Assembly (NCBI RefSeq): GCF_002407065.1
Contig: NZ_CP023564.1
Coordinates: forward strand, 434,001 to 498,000
Source of the DNA: Brachybacterium ginsengisoli
Lineage (GTDB): Bacteria > Actinomycetota > Actinomycetes > Actinomycetales > Dermabacteraceae
Length of the DNA stretch: 64,000 nt
Direction: 5' to 3'
This document shows, in pieces, positions 44,021 to 54,200 of the stretch. The translations under genes were made by a program, and so were the position numbers. The notes under the pieces were generated by a model, which saw only the letters and a list, made by a program, of their open reading frames with translations, had not been told where the DNA came from and did not search any database. Numbering within the stretch: position 1 is the stretch's first letter; each line of letters starts with the position of its first letter.

Positions 44021-45085
44021 ATGCCCGCCCAGCACCGTCTCCTCGCCCTGGTGGTCGCCGTGCTGTGGGGGCTGAACTTCCTGGCCATCAACGCCGCCCT
44101 GGCGCAGTTCCCTCCGCTGTTCCTCGTCGCCGTGCGCTTCGCGCTGATCGCCGTGCCCACGCTGCTGTTCGTGCGCCCTCCGCAGGTGCCGTGGCGCTGG
44201 GTGCTCGGCTACGGGCTCGGCTTCGGGGTCGCGCAGTTCGCGTTCCTCTTCCTCGCGATGACGCTCGGGGTGCCGCCAGGCCTCGCCTCGCTGGTGCTCC
44301 AGGCCTCGGCGCCCTTCACGGTGCTGCTGGGCGTCCTGCTCACGCGCGAGCACCTGGGCGCCCGAGCCGGTCTCGGAGTGGCGGTCGCCGTGGTGGGCCT
44401 GGGCGTGGTGGGGCTCCACCGGGCGGAGAATGCGTCGCTGCTGCCCTTCCTGCTCACGCTGCTGGGCGCGCTCGGCTGGGCGTTCGGGAATCTCTGCGCC
44501 CGTCAGGCCCGCTCGAGCGAGCCGCTGCGGCTGGTGCTGTGGATGTCCGTGGTGCCGCCGCTGCCCGCGCTCGTGCTCTCGCTGCTCGTGGAGGGTCCGG
44601 ACCGGATCTCCGCGTCGATGCACGGGTTGGGCACCTCGACGGGGGTGCACGCCCTGCTCGGCCTCGCGTACACCGTGGTGCTCGGGACCCTGGTGGGCTC
44701 GGCGATCTGGAGCTGGCTGATGGCGCAGCATCCGGCCGGATCGGTCGCCCCGTTCTCGATGCTCGTGCCGGTGGTGGGCATGAGCGCCGCGGCACTGGTG
44801 CTGGGGGAGCGGGCGGCCCTCGCCGAGGTCTCGGGCGCCGTGCTGGTGGTGGGCGGGGTCCTCGCAGCCACCTGGTCGCCGAGGCGCGGGCGTGGTGCTG
44901 TGGAAGAGGTCTCCGGCAGGGACGCCGAGCAGGAGACGGATCAAGAGCCGGACGTCGTCGGGGCTGTCGGAGCCGGTGGTGCCGGCGCTGGTGACGCCGG
45001 ACTCGACGCCCGCGACGCCCCCGACACCCCCGATGTCAGAGGTGCTCGGCGGGATGCTCCGCGAGGGTCGTCGCCCGTGCCGTGA
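44021..45085 (+). CDS. EamA/RhaT family transporter
   Basis: A 354-residue drug/metabolite-superfamily transporter with ten helices in two EamA repeats (about 3-135 and 145-285). VAVLWGLNFLAINAAL and GALGWAFGNLCARQA are the starts of the two repeats; the fourth helix carries APFTVLLGVLLTREHLGA. The closest relatives, YdcZ/YedA-like exporters, move amino acids such as O-acetylserine; this is inference. The 65-residue tail is acidic and Gly/Asp-rich, and its last 50 bases overlap the 3' end of the convergent MFS gene. Confidence 0.9.
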   Translation: MPAQHRLLALVVAVLWGLNFLAINAALAQFPPLFLVAVRFALIAVPTLLFVRPPQVPWRWVLGYGLGFGVAQFAFLFLAMTLGVPPGLASLVLQASAPFTVLLGVLLTREHLGARAGLGVAVAVVGLGVVGLHRAENASLLPFLLTLLGALGWAFGNLCARQARSSEPLRLVLWMSVVPPLPALVLSLLVEGPDRISASMHGLGTSTGVHALLGLAYTVVLGTLVGSAIWSWLMAQHPAGSVAPFSMLVPVVGMSAAALVLGERAALAEVSGAVLVVGGVLAATWSPRRGRGAVEEVSGRDAEQETDQEPDVVGAVGAGGAGAGDAGLDARDAPDTPDVRGARRDAPRGSSPVP

Positions 45086-46430
45086 CCGGCTCGGTCTGCG
45101 AGTCCTCGGCGGTGTCGCCCTCCGGGGCGGTGACGGCGGAGCGGCCGCCGCCGAGCACGGCGTTGGCCACGGCGGCGAGCAGCACCAGGCCGGCCGCGCC
45201 CGTCGGCAGCCACATCGCCGCCCCGGATCCGGCGCTGTCCGCGACCGCGCCGGTGAGCGCGGAGGCGGCGGACTGGCCCACGATCGTCGCGGAGCCGAGC
45301 ATCGACATGACCGTCGCGGACCGGCCCTGCGGGGAGCGCTCCGCCGCGAGGCTGTACAGGGTCACGACCGTCGGCCCGATGCCCACGCCCGCCACGGCCA
45401 TCGCACCGATCAGACCCATCAGGCCGCCGGCCAGGCCGAAGGCGATCATCGAGGCGAGCATCAGCGCGGAGAAGACGAGCCACCGCGCCGAGAGCCGGAA
45501 CCGCTCGGGGAACAGCGAGATCGACAGCGCGAGGATCGTCGAGCCGACCCCCATCACCCCGTAGACCAGCCCCGCGGAGCCTGCGTTCCCGGTCTCGGCC
45601 AGGAAGGCGGTCAGCGAGGTCAGCACGGTGCCGAAGAACAGTCCGACGCCGAGGGCGCCCGCCACGATGACCAGCACCGGCGCGGTGCGCAGCGCGGAGG
45701 CGGGGGCCTGCACGGTCGGTGCCTCCGTGCTCGGAGCGCTCAGCGCGGCCGTGGGATGCAGGGCGAAGGCGGTGACGAACAGCAGCGTCAGCACGGCCGC
45801 GCCGATCATCGGCGCCGCGGGCGTCATCGTCGTCGCGAGCAGGCCCACCACGACCGGACCGAACACGAAGGCGGTCTCGTCGGCCGCGGATTCGTAGCCC
45901 ATGGTGGCGTTGAGGCTCTTCGCGCGGCGGGCGGCCGGGAGCCGGGTGAGGATCAGCTGCACCAGGCGGGAGCGGGAGAACGGCCCGATCTGCGGGGACG
46001 TCGCACCGATCACGAAGCCGACGGCGAGCACCGCCACGTCGGGCAGGGAGCTGAAGGCGACATAGGCCAGGGCCAGCAGCGCGAGCGAGTTGAGGATCCC
46101 GGACACCAGGATCACGGGCCGCTGGCCGATCCTGTCCGCCGCGGCGCCCAGCAGGGGGCCGACGAGCGCGGAGCCGAGCCCCAGCAGCGCCGAGTTCAAC
46201 CCGCCCAGCGCGATCGAGTCGCGCGCGGCGACGACGAGCGTGAGGGTGCCGACGACCATCATCGCGAAGGGGAACCGGGCGATGAAGGCGATGGGGAAGT
46301 AGCCGGCCCCGGCCGCGGCGCGCAGGGTGAGCGGGCGCTGGGCGGGCTCGGCCGCGGTGGGGGCGCCCTGCTGCGGGGCGCCGTGCTGCGGGGTGCTGTT
46401 CTGGGGGGTGCTGTGCTGGTCAGTGGTCAA
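45036..46430 (-). CDS. MFS transporter
   Basis: A 464-residue 12-helix major facilitator with a Gln/Pro/Thr-rich N-terminus (1-32). GAAADRIGQRPVILVSG near 94-110 is the loop 2-3 motif and GPFSRSRLVQLI near 148-159 recalls multidrug efflux members. The start is TTG 46430 with GGAG five bases upstream. The C-terminal 40 residues are soluble, and the gene end overlaps the convergent EamA gene by 50 bases. Substrate unknown. Confidence 0.87.
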   Translation of the reverse strand: MTTDQHSTPQNSTPQHGAPQQGAPTAAEPAQRPLTLRAAAGAGYFPIAFIARFPFAMMVVGTLTLVVAARDSIALGGLNSALLGLGSALVGPLLGAAADRIGQRPVILVSGILNSLALLALAYVAFSSLPDVAVLAVGFVIGATSPQIGPFSRSRLVQLILTRLPAARRAKSLNATMGYESAADETAFVFGPVVVGLLATTMTPAAPMIGAAVLTLLFVTAFALHPTAALSAPSTEAPTVQAPASALRTAPVLVIVAGALGVGLFFGTVLTSLTAFLAETGNAGSAGLVYGVMGVGSTILALSISLFPERFRLSARWLVFSALMLASMIAFGLAGGLMGLIGAMAVAGVGIGPTVVTLYSLAAERSPQGRSATVMSMLGSATIVGQSAASALTGAVADSAGSGAAMWLPTGAAGLVLLAAVANAVLGGGRSAVTAPEGDTAEDSQTEPVTARATTLAEHPAEHL

Positions 46431-46653
46431 CGCCGCTCCGGACGGTGAGGTGCCGCCTTGGACGATCCGCTGAGGACCCGAGGTAGATGCACTGCGGGGC
46501 CCGTGCGCCGGGCCGAGAGGACGTCTCCACCCTACGACCCCGGGGTCCGTGCGGGCCAGAGGAGGAGGGACCGCTGGTGCGCGGATTCACGTCGGCCGCG
46601 GCCGGCCGCCGCGACCCCGCAGCCCCGACTCCCGCGGGCCCGCTGCGGGATGC
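46431..46653. other. gene-free stretch upstream of the MFS gene
   Basis: Together with the palindrome at 46654-46711 and the 49 bases after it this forms a 330-base gap. I see no gene, promoter or motif that I can support beyond the palindrome. Confidence 0.4.
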
Positions 46654-46711
46654 AGAGATGTCCCGTGACGTCCGATGCCGGGGTGCGCATCGGTCGTCAC
46701 GGGACATCTCT
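46654..46711. repeat. 58-bp palindrome of the CCGATG-CCGG family, copy 2
   Basis: Arms of 24 bases (46654-46677 and 46688-46711) pair at 23 positions around a 10-base loop beginning CCGG. The core (TGTCC, GTGA, CCGATG) matches the copy at 30196-30249 in order and spacing. It lies 49 bases beyond the stop of the dicarboxylate symporter gene on the minus strand. Confidence 0.85.
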
Positions 46712-46760
46712 CGCCGGGCCGAGCCGGGGCCGCGGCTCTTGCCACGTTCGGCCGGGGCGG

Positions 46761-48260
46761 TCAGGCGGTGGCGGACTGCTTCTCGCGGGGCCCGTCGGCG
46801 CCGTCGGTCGCAGCGTCGGCCTCTGCAGCGTCGGCCTCGGCCTGCGCGGACTCCTCGGCCTGGATCGCCGAGAAGGAGGTGCGGGCGGCGGCGTCATAGG
46901 CCGCCTGGTCGAGGATCTTCTCGCGCTTGGCGACGATGACGCCCACCAGCGACTGGCCGGTGACGTTCAGGGCGGTGCGGCCCATGTCGAGGATCGGGTC
47001 GATCGCGAGCAGCAGGCCCACGCCCTCCAGCGGGAGGCCCAGGGTGGACAGGGTCAGCGTGAGCATGACGGTCGCGCCGGTCATGCCGGCGGTCGCGGCC
47101 GAGCCGAGCACGGAGACCAGCACGATGAGCAGGTAGTCGGTGACGCCCAGCGGGACCCCGTAGAAGTTCGCGACGAAGATCGCGGCGAGCGCGGGGTAGA
47201 TCGCGGCGCAGCCGTCCATCTTGGTGGTCGCGCCCAGCGGGATCGCGAAGGAGGCGTAGTGGCGCGGGACGCCCATGCGCTCGGTGACCGTCTGGGTCAT
47301 CGGCATGGTGCCCAGCGAGCTGCGGGAGACGAAGCCCAGCGAGGTCGCGGGCCACACCCCGCGGAAGAAGGAGCCGATGGAGAGCCCGTTGAGCTTCAGC
47401 AGCACCGGGTAGACCACGAGCAGCACGATCAGCATGCCCGCGTAGACGTCGAGGGTGAACACGCCGAGCTGGCCGATCGCCTCCCAGCCGTAGCTCGCCA
47501 CGGCGTTGCCGAGCAGGCCGACGGTGCCGATCGGGGCGAGTCGGATGACCCACCAGAGCAGCTTCTGCACGATCGCGAGCGCGGAGCCGGTGACCTTGAG
47601 GAAGGGCTCGGCCTTGTCCCCGACCTTGAGCACGGCGATGCCCACGGCGATGGAGATGACGAGGATCTGCAGGGCGTTGAAGCCCAGGGTGACGGAGCCG
47701 TCGTCACCGGCGGTGCCGGTGATGCCCAGGAAGTTCGAGGGGACCAGGCCGGTGAGGAAGTCGAGCCATCCGCCCTGGGTGCTCGAGGCGGCCTCGGTGG
47801 AGCGGTCCACGCCGGATCCGCTGCCGGGGTTGGTCAGGGCGCCGAGGGCGATGCCGATGGAGACGGCGATCAGCGAGGTGATCGCGAACCACAGCAGGGT
47901 CTTCCAGGCCAGTCGGGCGGCGTTGGTGACGTTGCGGAGATTCGCGATGGAGGTGACGATCGCGAGGAAGATGAGCGGCGGGACCAGCGCCTTCAGCAGC
48001 GTCACGAAGATGGTGCCGATGGTGTCCAGCACGGTGGTCAGCCAGTTCGCGCCGTCCTCGCCGGAGCCGGGACCCATCTGGGCGGCGACCAGGCCGAGGA
48101 TGATGCCGAGGGCGAGTCCGATCAGGACCTGCCAGCCGAAGGGGATGCGGAGGATCGCGCCGAGCGGGTTGCGCCGACGCGTCTCCGTCGAGGGGGCGGG
48201 GGTGGTGGATGTGCTCACAGGCGTCGACGCTACGCCCGGCATCGTCGCCGTTTCAACCAA
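46761..48260 (-). CDS. dicarboxylate/amino acid:cation symporter (DAACS family)
   Basis: A 499-residue membrane transporter of the GltP/DctA/SstT family. The serine-rich hairpin reads GFVSRSSLGTMPMTQ, the helix-7 motif is TTKMDGCAAIYPALAAIF (family TxMDG), and the helix-8 block is LLAIDPILDMGRTALNVTGQ with the substrate-binding D-x-x-R-T-x-x-N. The start is TTG 48260, supported by AGGAG six bases upstream and a TAATGT -10 box; GTG 48218 behind a TAGCGT is an alternative. Eight helices and two re-entrant loops are expected. The substrate (glutamate, aspartate, C4 acids or serine) cannot be fixed. Confidence 0.9.
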   Translation of the reverse strand: MVETATMPGVASTPVSTSTTPAPSTETRRRNPLGAILRIPFGWQVLIGLALGIILGLVAAQMGPGSGEDGANWLTTVLDTIGTIFVTLLKALVPPLIFLAIVTSIANLRNVTNAARLAWKTLLWFAITSLIAVSIGIALGALTNPGSGSGVDRSTEAASSTQGGWLDFLTGLVPSNFLGITGTAGDDGSVTLGFNALQILVISIAVGIAVLKVGDKAEPFLKVTGSALAIVQKLLWWVIRLAPIGTVGLLGNAVASYGWEAIGQLGVFTLDVYAGMLIVLLVVYPVLLKLNGLSIGSFFRGVWPATSLGFVSRSSLGTMPMTQTVTERMGVPRHYASFAIPLGATTKMDGCAAIYPALAAIFVANFYGVPLGVTDYLLIVLVSVLGSAATAGMTGATVMLTLTLSTLGLPLEGVGLLLAIDPILDMGRTALNVTGQSLVGVIVAKREKILDQAAYDAAARTSFSAIQAEESAQAEADAAEADAATDGADGPREKQSATA

Positions 48261-48274
48261 ACTCCTATGCGGTC

Positions 48275-48280
48275 ACATTA
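48275..48280 (-). promoter_or_regulatory. -10 box of the symporter gene
   Basis: TAATGT on the minus strand would start the transcript about 12 bases before the TTG start, just ahead of its AGGAG ribosome binding site. Confidence 0.45.
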
Positions 48281-48437
48281 GGAGCGCTAGGGAGATCAGC
48301 GGTCCTGCCAGGTGCGGGCTTGCGCGGGCGACCTGCGAGGCGTCCGGCGCGGCATCCTCCGTTCGGCCGATCCGAGGAGCACCGGATCTCGACGAGAGGA
48401 GGATGGCTCCGCCATCGCGTCCTGGGACAGTGGAGGC

Positions 48438-49727
<1,290 letters not shown>

Positions 49728-49764
49728 CCCGACGGCGTCGCATCCCTCGAGCTCTGCCGACCGA

Positions 49765-50256
49765 TCAGGTGCCGGCGTCGAGCCTCCGGCTTCCGAGGGA
49801 CTGCTGGAAGCGCAGGAGGTACCCGTCGGGGTCCTGCACCAGCGCCTGACGCACCCCGACCTCCTGATGCTCGTCGACGCGGTACCAGCGGGTCTCGGGC
49901 TCCATGAACAGCGGAACGGACGCCTCCCGGAGCGCGACAAGGAGCGGTTCGAGGTCGCGCACGGAGATCTGCAGGTTCAGCCCGCGGCCGTAGGGCGGTT
50001 CGAGCGGGCCGGTCACCCAGTTGCGGCCGCGGCCCCGCTCTTCGAGCATGACCTGCGCCGATTCACGGACCAGGTACGCGAAGCCCTCCTCGGGCCGGTC
50101 GTAGCGGATCGCGAAGCCGCAGTTGCCACGCCAGAAGGAGAGGCTCCGCGCCAGGTCCTCCACCAGCAGCTCCGGCACCAGATCCGGATCCGGGCTGCAG
50201 GGGCGCCCGGCGCCGTCGTGGCTCATCTCGTCGTGGCTCATGTCGTCGTGACTCAT
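49765..50256 (-). CDS. VOC family protein (bleomycin-resistance-like)
   Basis: A 163-residue protein of the vicinal oxygen chelate fold. WRGNCGFAIRYDRPEEGFAYLVRE, MLEERGRGRNWVTGPLEPPYGRG and VQDPDGYLLRFQQ are typical of bleomycin-binding-like VOC proteins. Its ATG overlaps the stop of the next VOC gene (ATGA). The first 15 residues are three copies of MSHD[DEG], each starting with a possible initiator ATG. Ligand unknown. Confidence 0.87.
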   Translation of the reverse strand: MSHDDMSHDEMSHDGAGRPCSPDPDLVPELLVEDLARSLSFWRGNCGFAIRYDRPEEGFAYLVRESAQVMLEERGRGRNWVTGPLEPPYGRGLNLQISVRDLEPLLVALREASVPLFMEPETRWYRVDEHQEVGVRQALVQDPDGYLLRFQQSLGSRRLDAGT

Positions 50257-50663
50257 GTCGTCGCGGCGAGGAAGGCCGTGCGCTCGTCGGGCGAGAGCAG
50301 CACGCAGAACTGGTTGCCCTCCGGATCGGCGAGGGTGACCCAGCCGCTGCCCGGGCCATGGATGCCGCGGTGGTCTGCGACGAGCTGGGCTCCGTGCTCC
50401 TGCAGCCAGACGACCTCGTCCTCCTGCGAGCGTTCGCGCGGGCGCACGTCGAAGTGGATCCGCTTGGCGGGCAGCTCCGCGTCGGGGACCTCGAGGAAGA
50501 GGAGTGTGTGGCCCGAAACGGGATCGTGGATCGCGCACTCCTCATGGCCGGGGAGGTTCGGGTCCTCCGTGTCCATGTCGTATCCCAGCGCGGTGCGCCA
50601 CCACTCGGAGAGGGTGAAGGCATCGTGGCAGTCGATGCTGGTGTGCGAGATGAAGATCGTCAT
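50253..50663 (-). CDS. VOC family protein (glyoxalase-like)
   Basis: A 136-residue VOC-fold protein. It starts MTIFISHTSIDCHDAFTLSE, with RIHFDVRPRERSQEDEV near 68-84 and LADPEGNQFCVLL near 115-127, the closing VOC strand. No clear set of metal ligands distinguishes an enzyme from a binding protein. The ATG at 50663 is leaderless behind TTGACC-17-GACACT. The second VOC gene is translationally coupled to it. Confidence 0.87.
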   Translation of the reverse strand: MTIFISHTSIDCHDAFTLSEWWRTALGYDMDTEDPNLPGHEECAIHDPVSGHTLLFLEVPDAELPAKRIHFDVRPRERSQEDEVVWLQEHGAQLVADHRGIHGPGSGWVTLADPEGNQFCVLLSPDERTAFLAATT

Positions 50664-50669
50664 GGGAGG

Positions 50670-50698
50670 AGTGTCCCGAGCGGCGCGGCGGCGGTCAA
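50670..50698 (-). promoter_or_regulatory. promoter of the VOC gene pair, leaderless
   Basis: On the minus strand TTGACC (50693-50698) and GACACT (50670-50675) are 17 bases apart and the ATG follows after six bases. The geometry equals that of the GNAT promoter at 14406-14434. Confidence 0.55.
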
Positions 50699-50823
50699 CG
50701 GAGTTCTGCTGCGGGCAACGGGGTGATGGTGGGGCTACGGGGTGATGGTGGGGCGGCGCGATCCACGGGGTCGGCATCGATGCCCCCGGCGACCGACTGG
50801 AGCCTCGCGGGGGAGCCGCGGGC

Positions 50824-51078
50824 TCAGAGATCTCCGAGGAGCCGCATCGCATCCTCCATGATCTCGTCGAGACGCGACTGCGGAGGGCTGGCGTACGGCT
50901 CGTCCCCGAGAGCGATGCACGCCCTCTCGAAGAACTCGCGGGAGACGAGCACGCCGCGGGCGCGCGCGCCGCGACTCGCGATCGTGATGGGCTGGCGGTT
51001 CGCACGTTCCAGGTACTCGCTCAGCTGCGCACGGAACCGAGCGGTGGTCACGAGCGCGGTGGATGTCATGTCCGGCAT
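50824..51078 (-). CDS. Phd/YefM family antitoxin without a visible toxin partner
   Basis: An 84-residue protein. VTTARFRAQLSEYLERANRQ near 10-29 and PITIASRGARARGVLVSREFFE near 30-51 match the YefM/Phd DNA-binding domain. The short C-terminal part (RLDEIMEDAMRLLGDL) would bind a toxin. The start ATG at 51078 is leaderless behind TACGTT. No RelE/YoeB/Doc-like frame follows within the 160 bases to the VOC gene. The promoter carries three GTAC boxes (51089-51110), resembling YefM operators. Confidence 0.82.
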   Translation of the reverse strand: MPDMTSTALVTTARFRAQLSEYLERANRQPITIASRGARARGVLVSREFFERACIALGDEPYASPPQSRLDEIMEDAMRLLGDL

Positions 51079-51085
51079 GCGGGGG

Positions 51086-51110
51086 AACGTACAAGATGTA
51101 CGTCATGTAC
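51086..51110 (-). promoter_or_regulatory. -10 box and GTAC operator of the YefM-like gene
   Basis: GTAC occurs at 51089, 51098 and 51107, exactly 9 bases apart, in TGTAC contexts typical of YefM operators. The -10 box TACGTT (51086-51091) overlaps the first, so the protein likely represses itself. Confidence 0.6.
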
Positions 51111-51265
51111 GGCCCCACGAATCGGCCGACAACGTTCGGTGCGGAGCTCTCGGGTGGGTCGCCGGGTACTGATCGCGGTGCGCATCCACCGGATTCGTCC
51201 GTCCCGCACCTCTCCTCCACAGCGTGGAGTTCTCCCCAGCGGTGGGGAGCGTCTGCCACCTCGAC

Positions 51266-51271
51266 TAGCCT
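51266..51271 (+). promoter_or_regulatory. -10 box of dnaX, leaderless
   Basis: TAGCCT is followed by six bases and the GTG start of dnaX at 51278. Confidence 0.5.
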
Positions 51272-51277
51272 GTCGGG

Positions 51278-54200
51278 GTGGCCACCGCTCTGTACCGTCG
51301 TTACCGCCCGGAGTCCTTCGCCGAAGTGATCGGCCAGGACCATGTCACCACGCCTCTCCGGCGTGCGCTGCGCGCGGGACGGATCGGCCATGCCTACCTG
51401 TTCTCGGGCCCGCGCGGCTGTGGCAAGACCACCTCCGCACGCATCCTCGCGCGCTGCCTGAACTGCGCCGAAGGGCCGACTGACATCCCTTGCGGGCAGT
51501 GCGATTCCTGCCGTGACCTCGCCAACGGCGGCTCCGGCAGCCTCGACGTGGTGGAGATCGACGCCGCCAGCCACGGCGGCGTGGACGACGCCCGCGAGCT
51601 GCGCGAGCGCGCCTCCTTCGCCCCGGTGCGCGACCGCTACAAGGTGTTCATCATCGATGAGGCCCACATGGTCACCTCCGCCGGGTTCAACGCCCTGCTG
51701 AAGCTGGTCGAAGAGCCGCCGGAGCACGTGAAGTTCGTCTTCGCGACCACCGAGCCGGACAAGGTGATCGGCACCATCCGATCGCGCACCCACCACTACC
51801 CCTTCCGGCTGATCCCGCCGCAGGTGCTGGGCCCCTACCTCGAGGAGGTCTGCGCCGCCGAGCAGGTTCAGGTCGGCGAGGGCGTGATGCCGCTGGTGGT
51901 GCGTGCCGGAGGCGGGTCCGCACGTGACTCGATGTCGGTGCTCGACCAGCTGATGGCCGGCGCCGGGGACGACGGCCTGGACTTCCCGACCGCGATCGCG
52001 CTGCTGGGGTTCACCGACACCGCGCTGCTGGACAGCGCCGTCACCGCCGTCGCCGAGCGCGATGCCGCTTCGCTGTACTCGGCGGTCGAGCACGTCCTGG
52101 CCACGGGCCACGAGCCGCGGCGCTTCGTCGAAGACCTGCTGGAGCGGATGCGGGACCTCATCGTCCTCGCCGCCGTGCCCGATCGCGGCGCGGATCTGCT
52201 GCCCCAGGTCCCGGCCGGCGAGCTCGAGAGCATGCGTGTCCAGGCCGGGCTCTTCGCCCCGGCCGACCTCTCCCAGTGCGGCGATCTCGTGCACGAGACC
52301 CTCTCCACGATGAGCGGGGCGACCTCGCCGCGGCTGCATCTCGAGCTGCTCGCCGCGCGCCTGGTGCTGCGTGACGAGCGCGCCGCGCTGGCGGCCGCCG
52401 ATGGCCCGGCATCCGCCCCTGACCAGCGTGGCGGTGCGCAGCCCGTTCGTGGCGGACAGCCCGCGCAGGCACCGTCCCAGAGCTCCGGCGCCGGAGCGTC
52501 CGGCGCTCGCGAGGAGGCCCGACGCATCGCGCAGGAGAAGGTCGAGGCCGCTCGCCAGGCCCGGGGCGGGCGTCCGGCAGCGGCTCCGGTCGCGCAGGAG
52601 GAGCAGCCCGCACGGCAGGAGCGCGCTCCGTGGGGAGACGCGGTGCAGCAGAGCGCTCCGCCGCGTCCGGCGGCGCAGGATCCCGCCGCGTCGGCTCCGC
52701 AGAACGACCCGACGCAACAGCCTGCAGACCAGACGTCGGGGCAGCGGGTGCCTGCCCAGCAGGCAGCTGCACAGCAGAGTCCCGATACGAGTGCGGAGCC
52801 GCAGGCCGCGACCCCGCCGCAGACCATGACGCAGGGATCGGCGGCCGCGGCCCGGTCCCAGGGCTCATCGCAGGACGCCCCGGCACAGCCTGCTCCGGCA
52901 GCCCAGCCCGCGCAGGGCGGTGGGCTCGATGCGGATCAGGTGCGGACCCACTGGTCGGCGATCCTCGACGAGCTGCAGCAGATCCGTCGGCCCAGCTGGG
53001 CGCTGATCTCCCAGAACGGGCACGTCAACGGCGCGCACGACAGCACGCTCGTGATCGGGTTCCGCACGGACGGACTCGTCAGCGCCTTCCACCGCGGTAC
53101 CGCCGCGCAGAACCTGGCCGATGCGGTGCGCCGCATCATGCACCTCGACGTGACGATCGAGGCCGTGGTCGGCGAGGACCCCGGCCCCGGCGGCGGGAGG
53201 GGCGCGGGCCCTGCAGGTGGTGGCTCTGCAGGTGGTGGCTCTGCAGGCGGCGGCCCTGCAGGTGGTGGCCCGGCAGTCGGCGGTTCGTCAGCCGGTGGTT
53301 CGTCAGGCGGTGGCCCGATGAGCGGCGGACCAGCAGGTGGTGGCCCGGTGCCGACCGGTGGTGCGACCGCGCCGGTGGCGGGGGCAGCTGCCGGGGGCCC
53401 GGCCCCGACCGGCACCCCCGCTTCGGAACAGGTGGATCCCGCCCCCGCGTCGAAGCCGCGCTGGGGTGACGCCGTCTCTGCGGTGCCTGTGCGGGAGACC
53501 GCTCCCGCCCCCCAGGAGCCGGAGCAGGTCTCGGCGGGGCAGCGGGCGTCCGAGCGCGCCATGCAGGCCGCGGCGCGAGCCGCCCAGTCCGGCGGTCGCC
53601 CCGGTCCCGGCGCGGCACCGGATCGGGTCGAGGACTTCCCGCCGGAACCCGACGACCCCTTCCCACCGGATCCCCAGGACGACTACCAGCCGCGATACCG
53701 CACCCCTCAGCAGGATGCCGCCGCGCCGGTCACCGCCTCCGCGCCGGTCCCGACGCCGGCCAGGGACGAGACGCCGGGCGGCTCCCGCTGGTCCGACGCG
53801 CTGCAGGATGATTCTTCGCCGGCACCCGCGCGCGATGTCGACGTCCAGGGCGCTGCACCCTCCGCGGCGGCGACCGCCCCCGCTCCGGGCGGCGGGACCC
53901 CGGTGGTGGATGACGAAGGCCGTGACAGCCTCCCTCCCGAGGACCCCCGGACCTATGGCCAGAACGCTCTGCGCCGTGCGATCGCCGAAGGACGAGTCGT
54001 CCATTCCCGCCCAGCTCAGAATGCCGCCGGCGCCGCCTCTGCTGGCGCCGACTCCGCCGGTGAACAGCCGGAGGGCGTCACGCCAGGCGACGTCGACCAG
54101 GGCGGGCAGGAGTTCGACTCCGGGCGCCCGGCGCTGCAGGCCATGCCGCCCATGTCTTCGGGGTCCGCCGCCAGCGCCCCCTCCGCCGACACCCCTGGCG

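Noticed and set aside
52700..53500. Programmed frameshift in dnaX giving a gamma form
   Set aside because: There is no A-rich slippery sequence, and the frame is open throughout.
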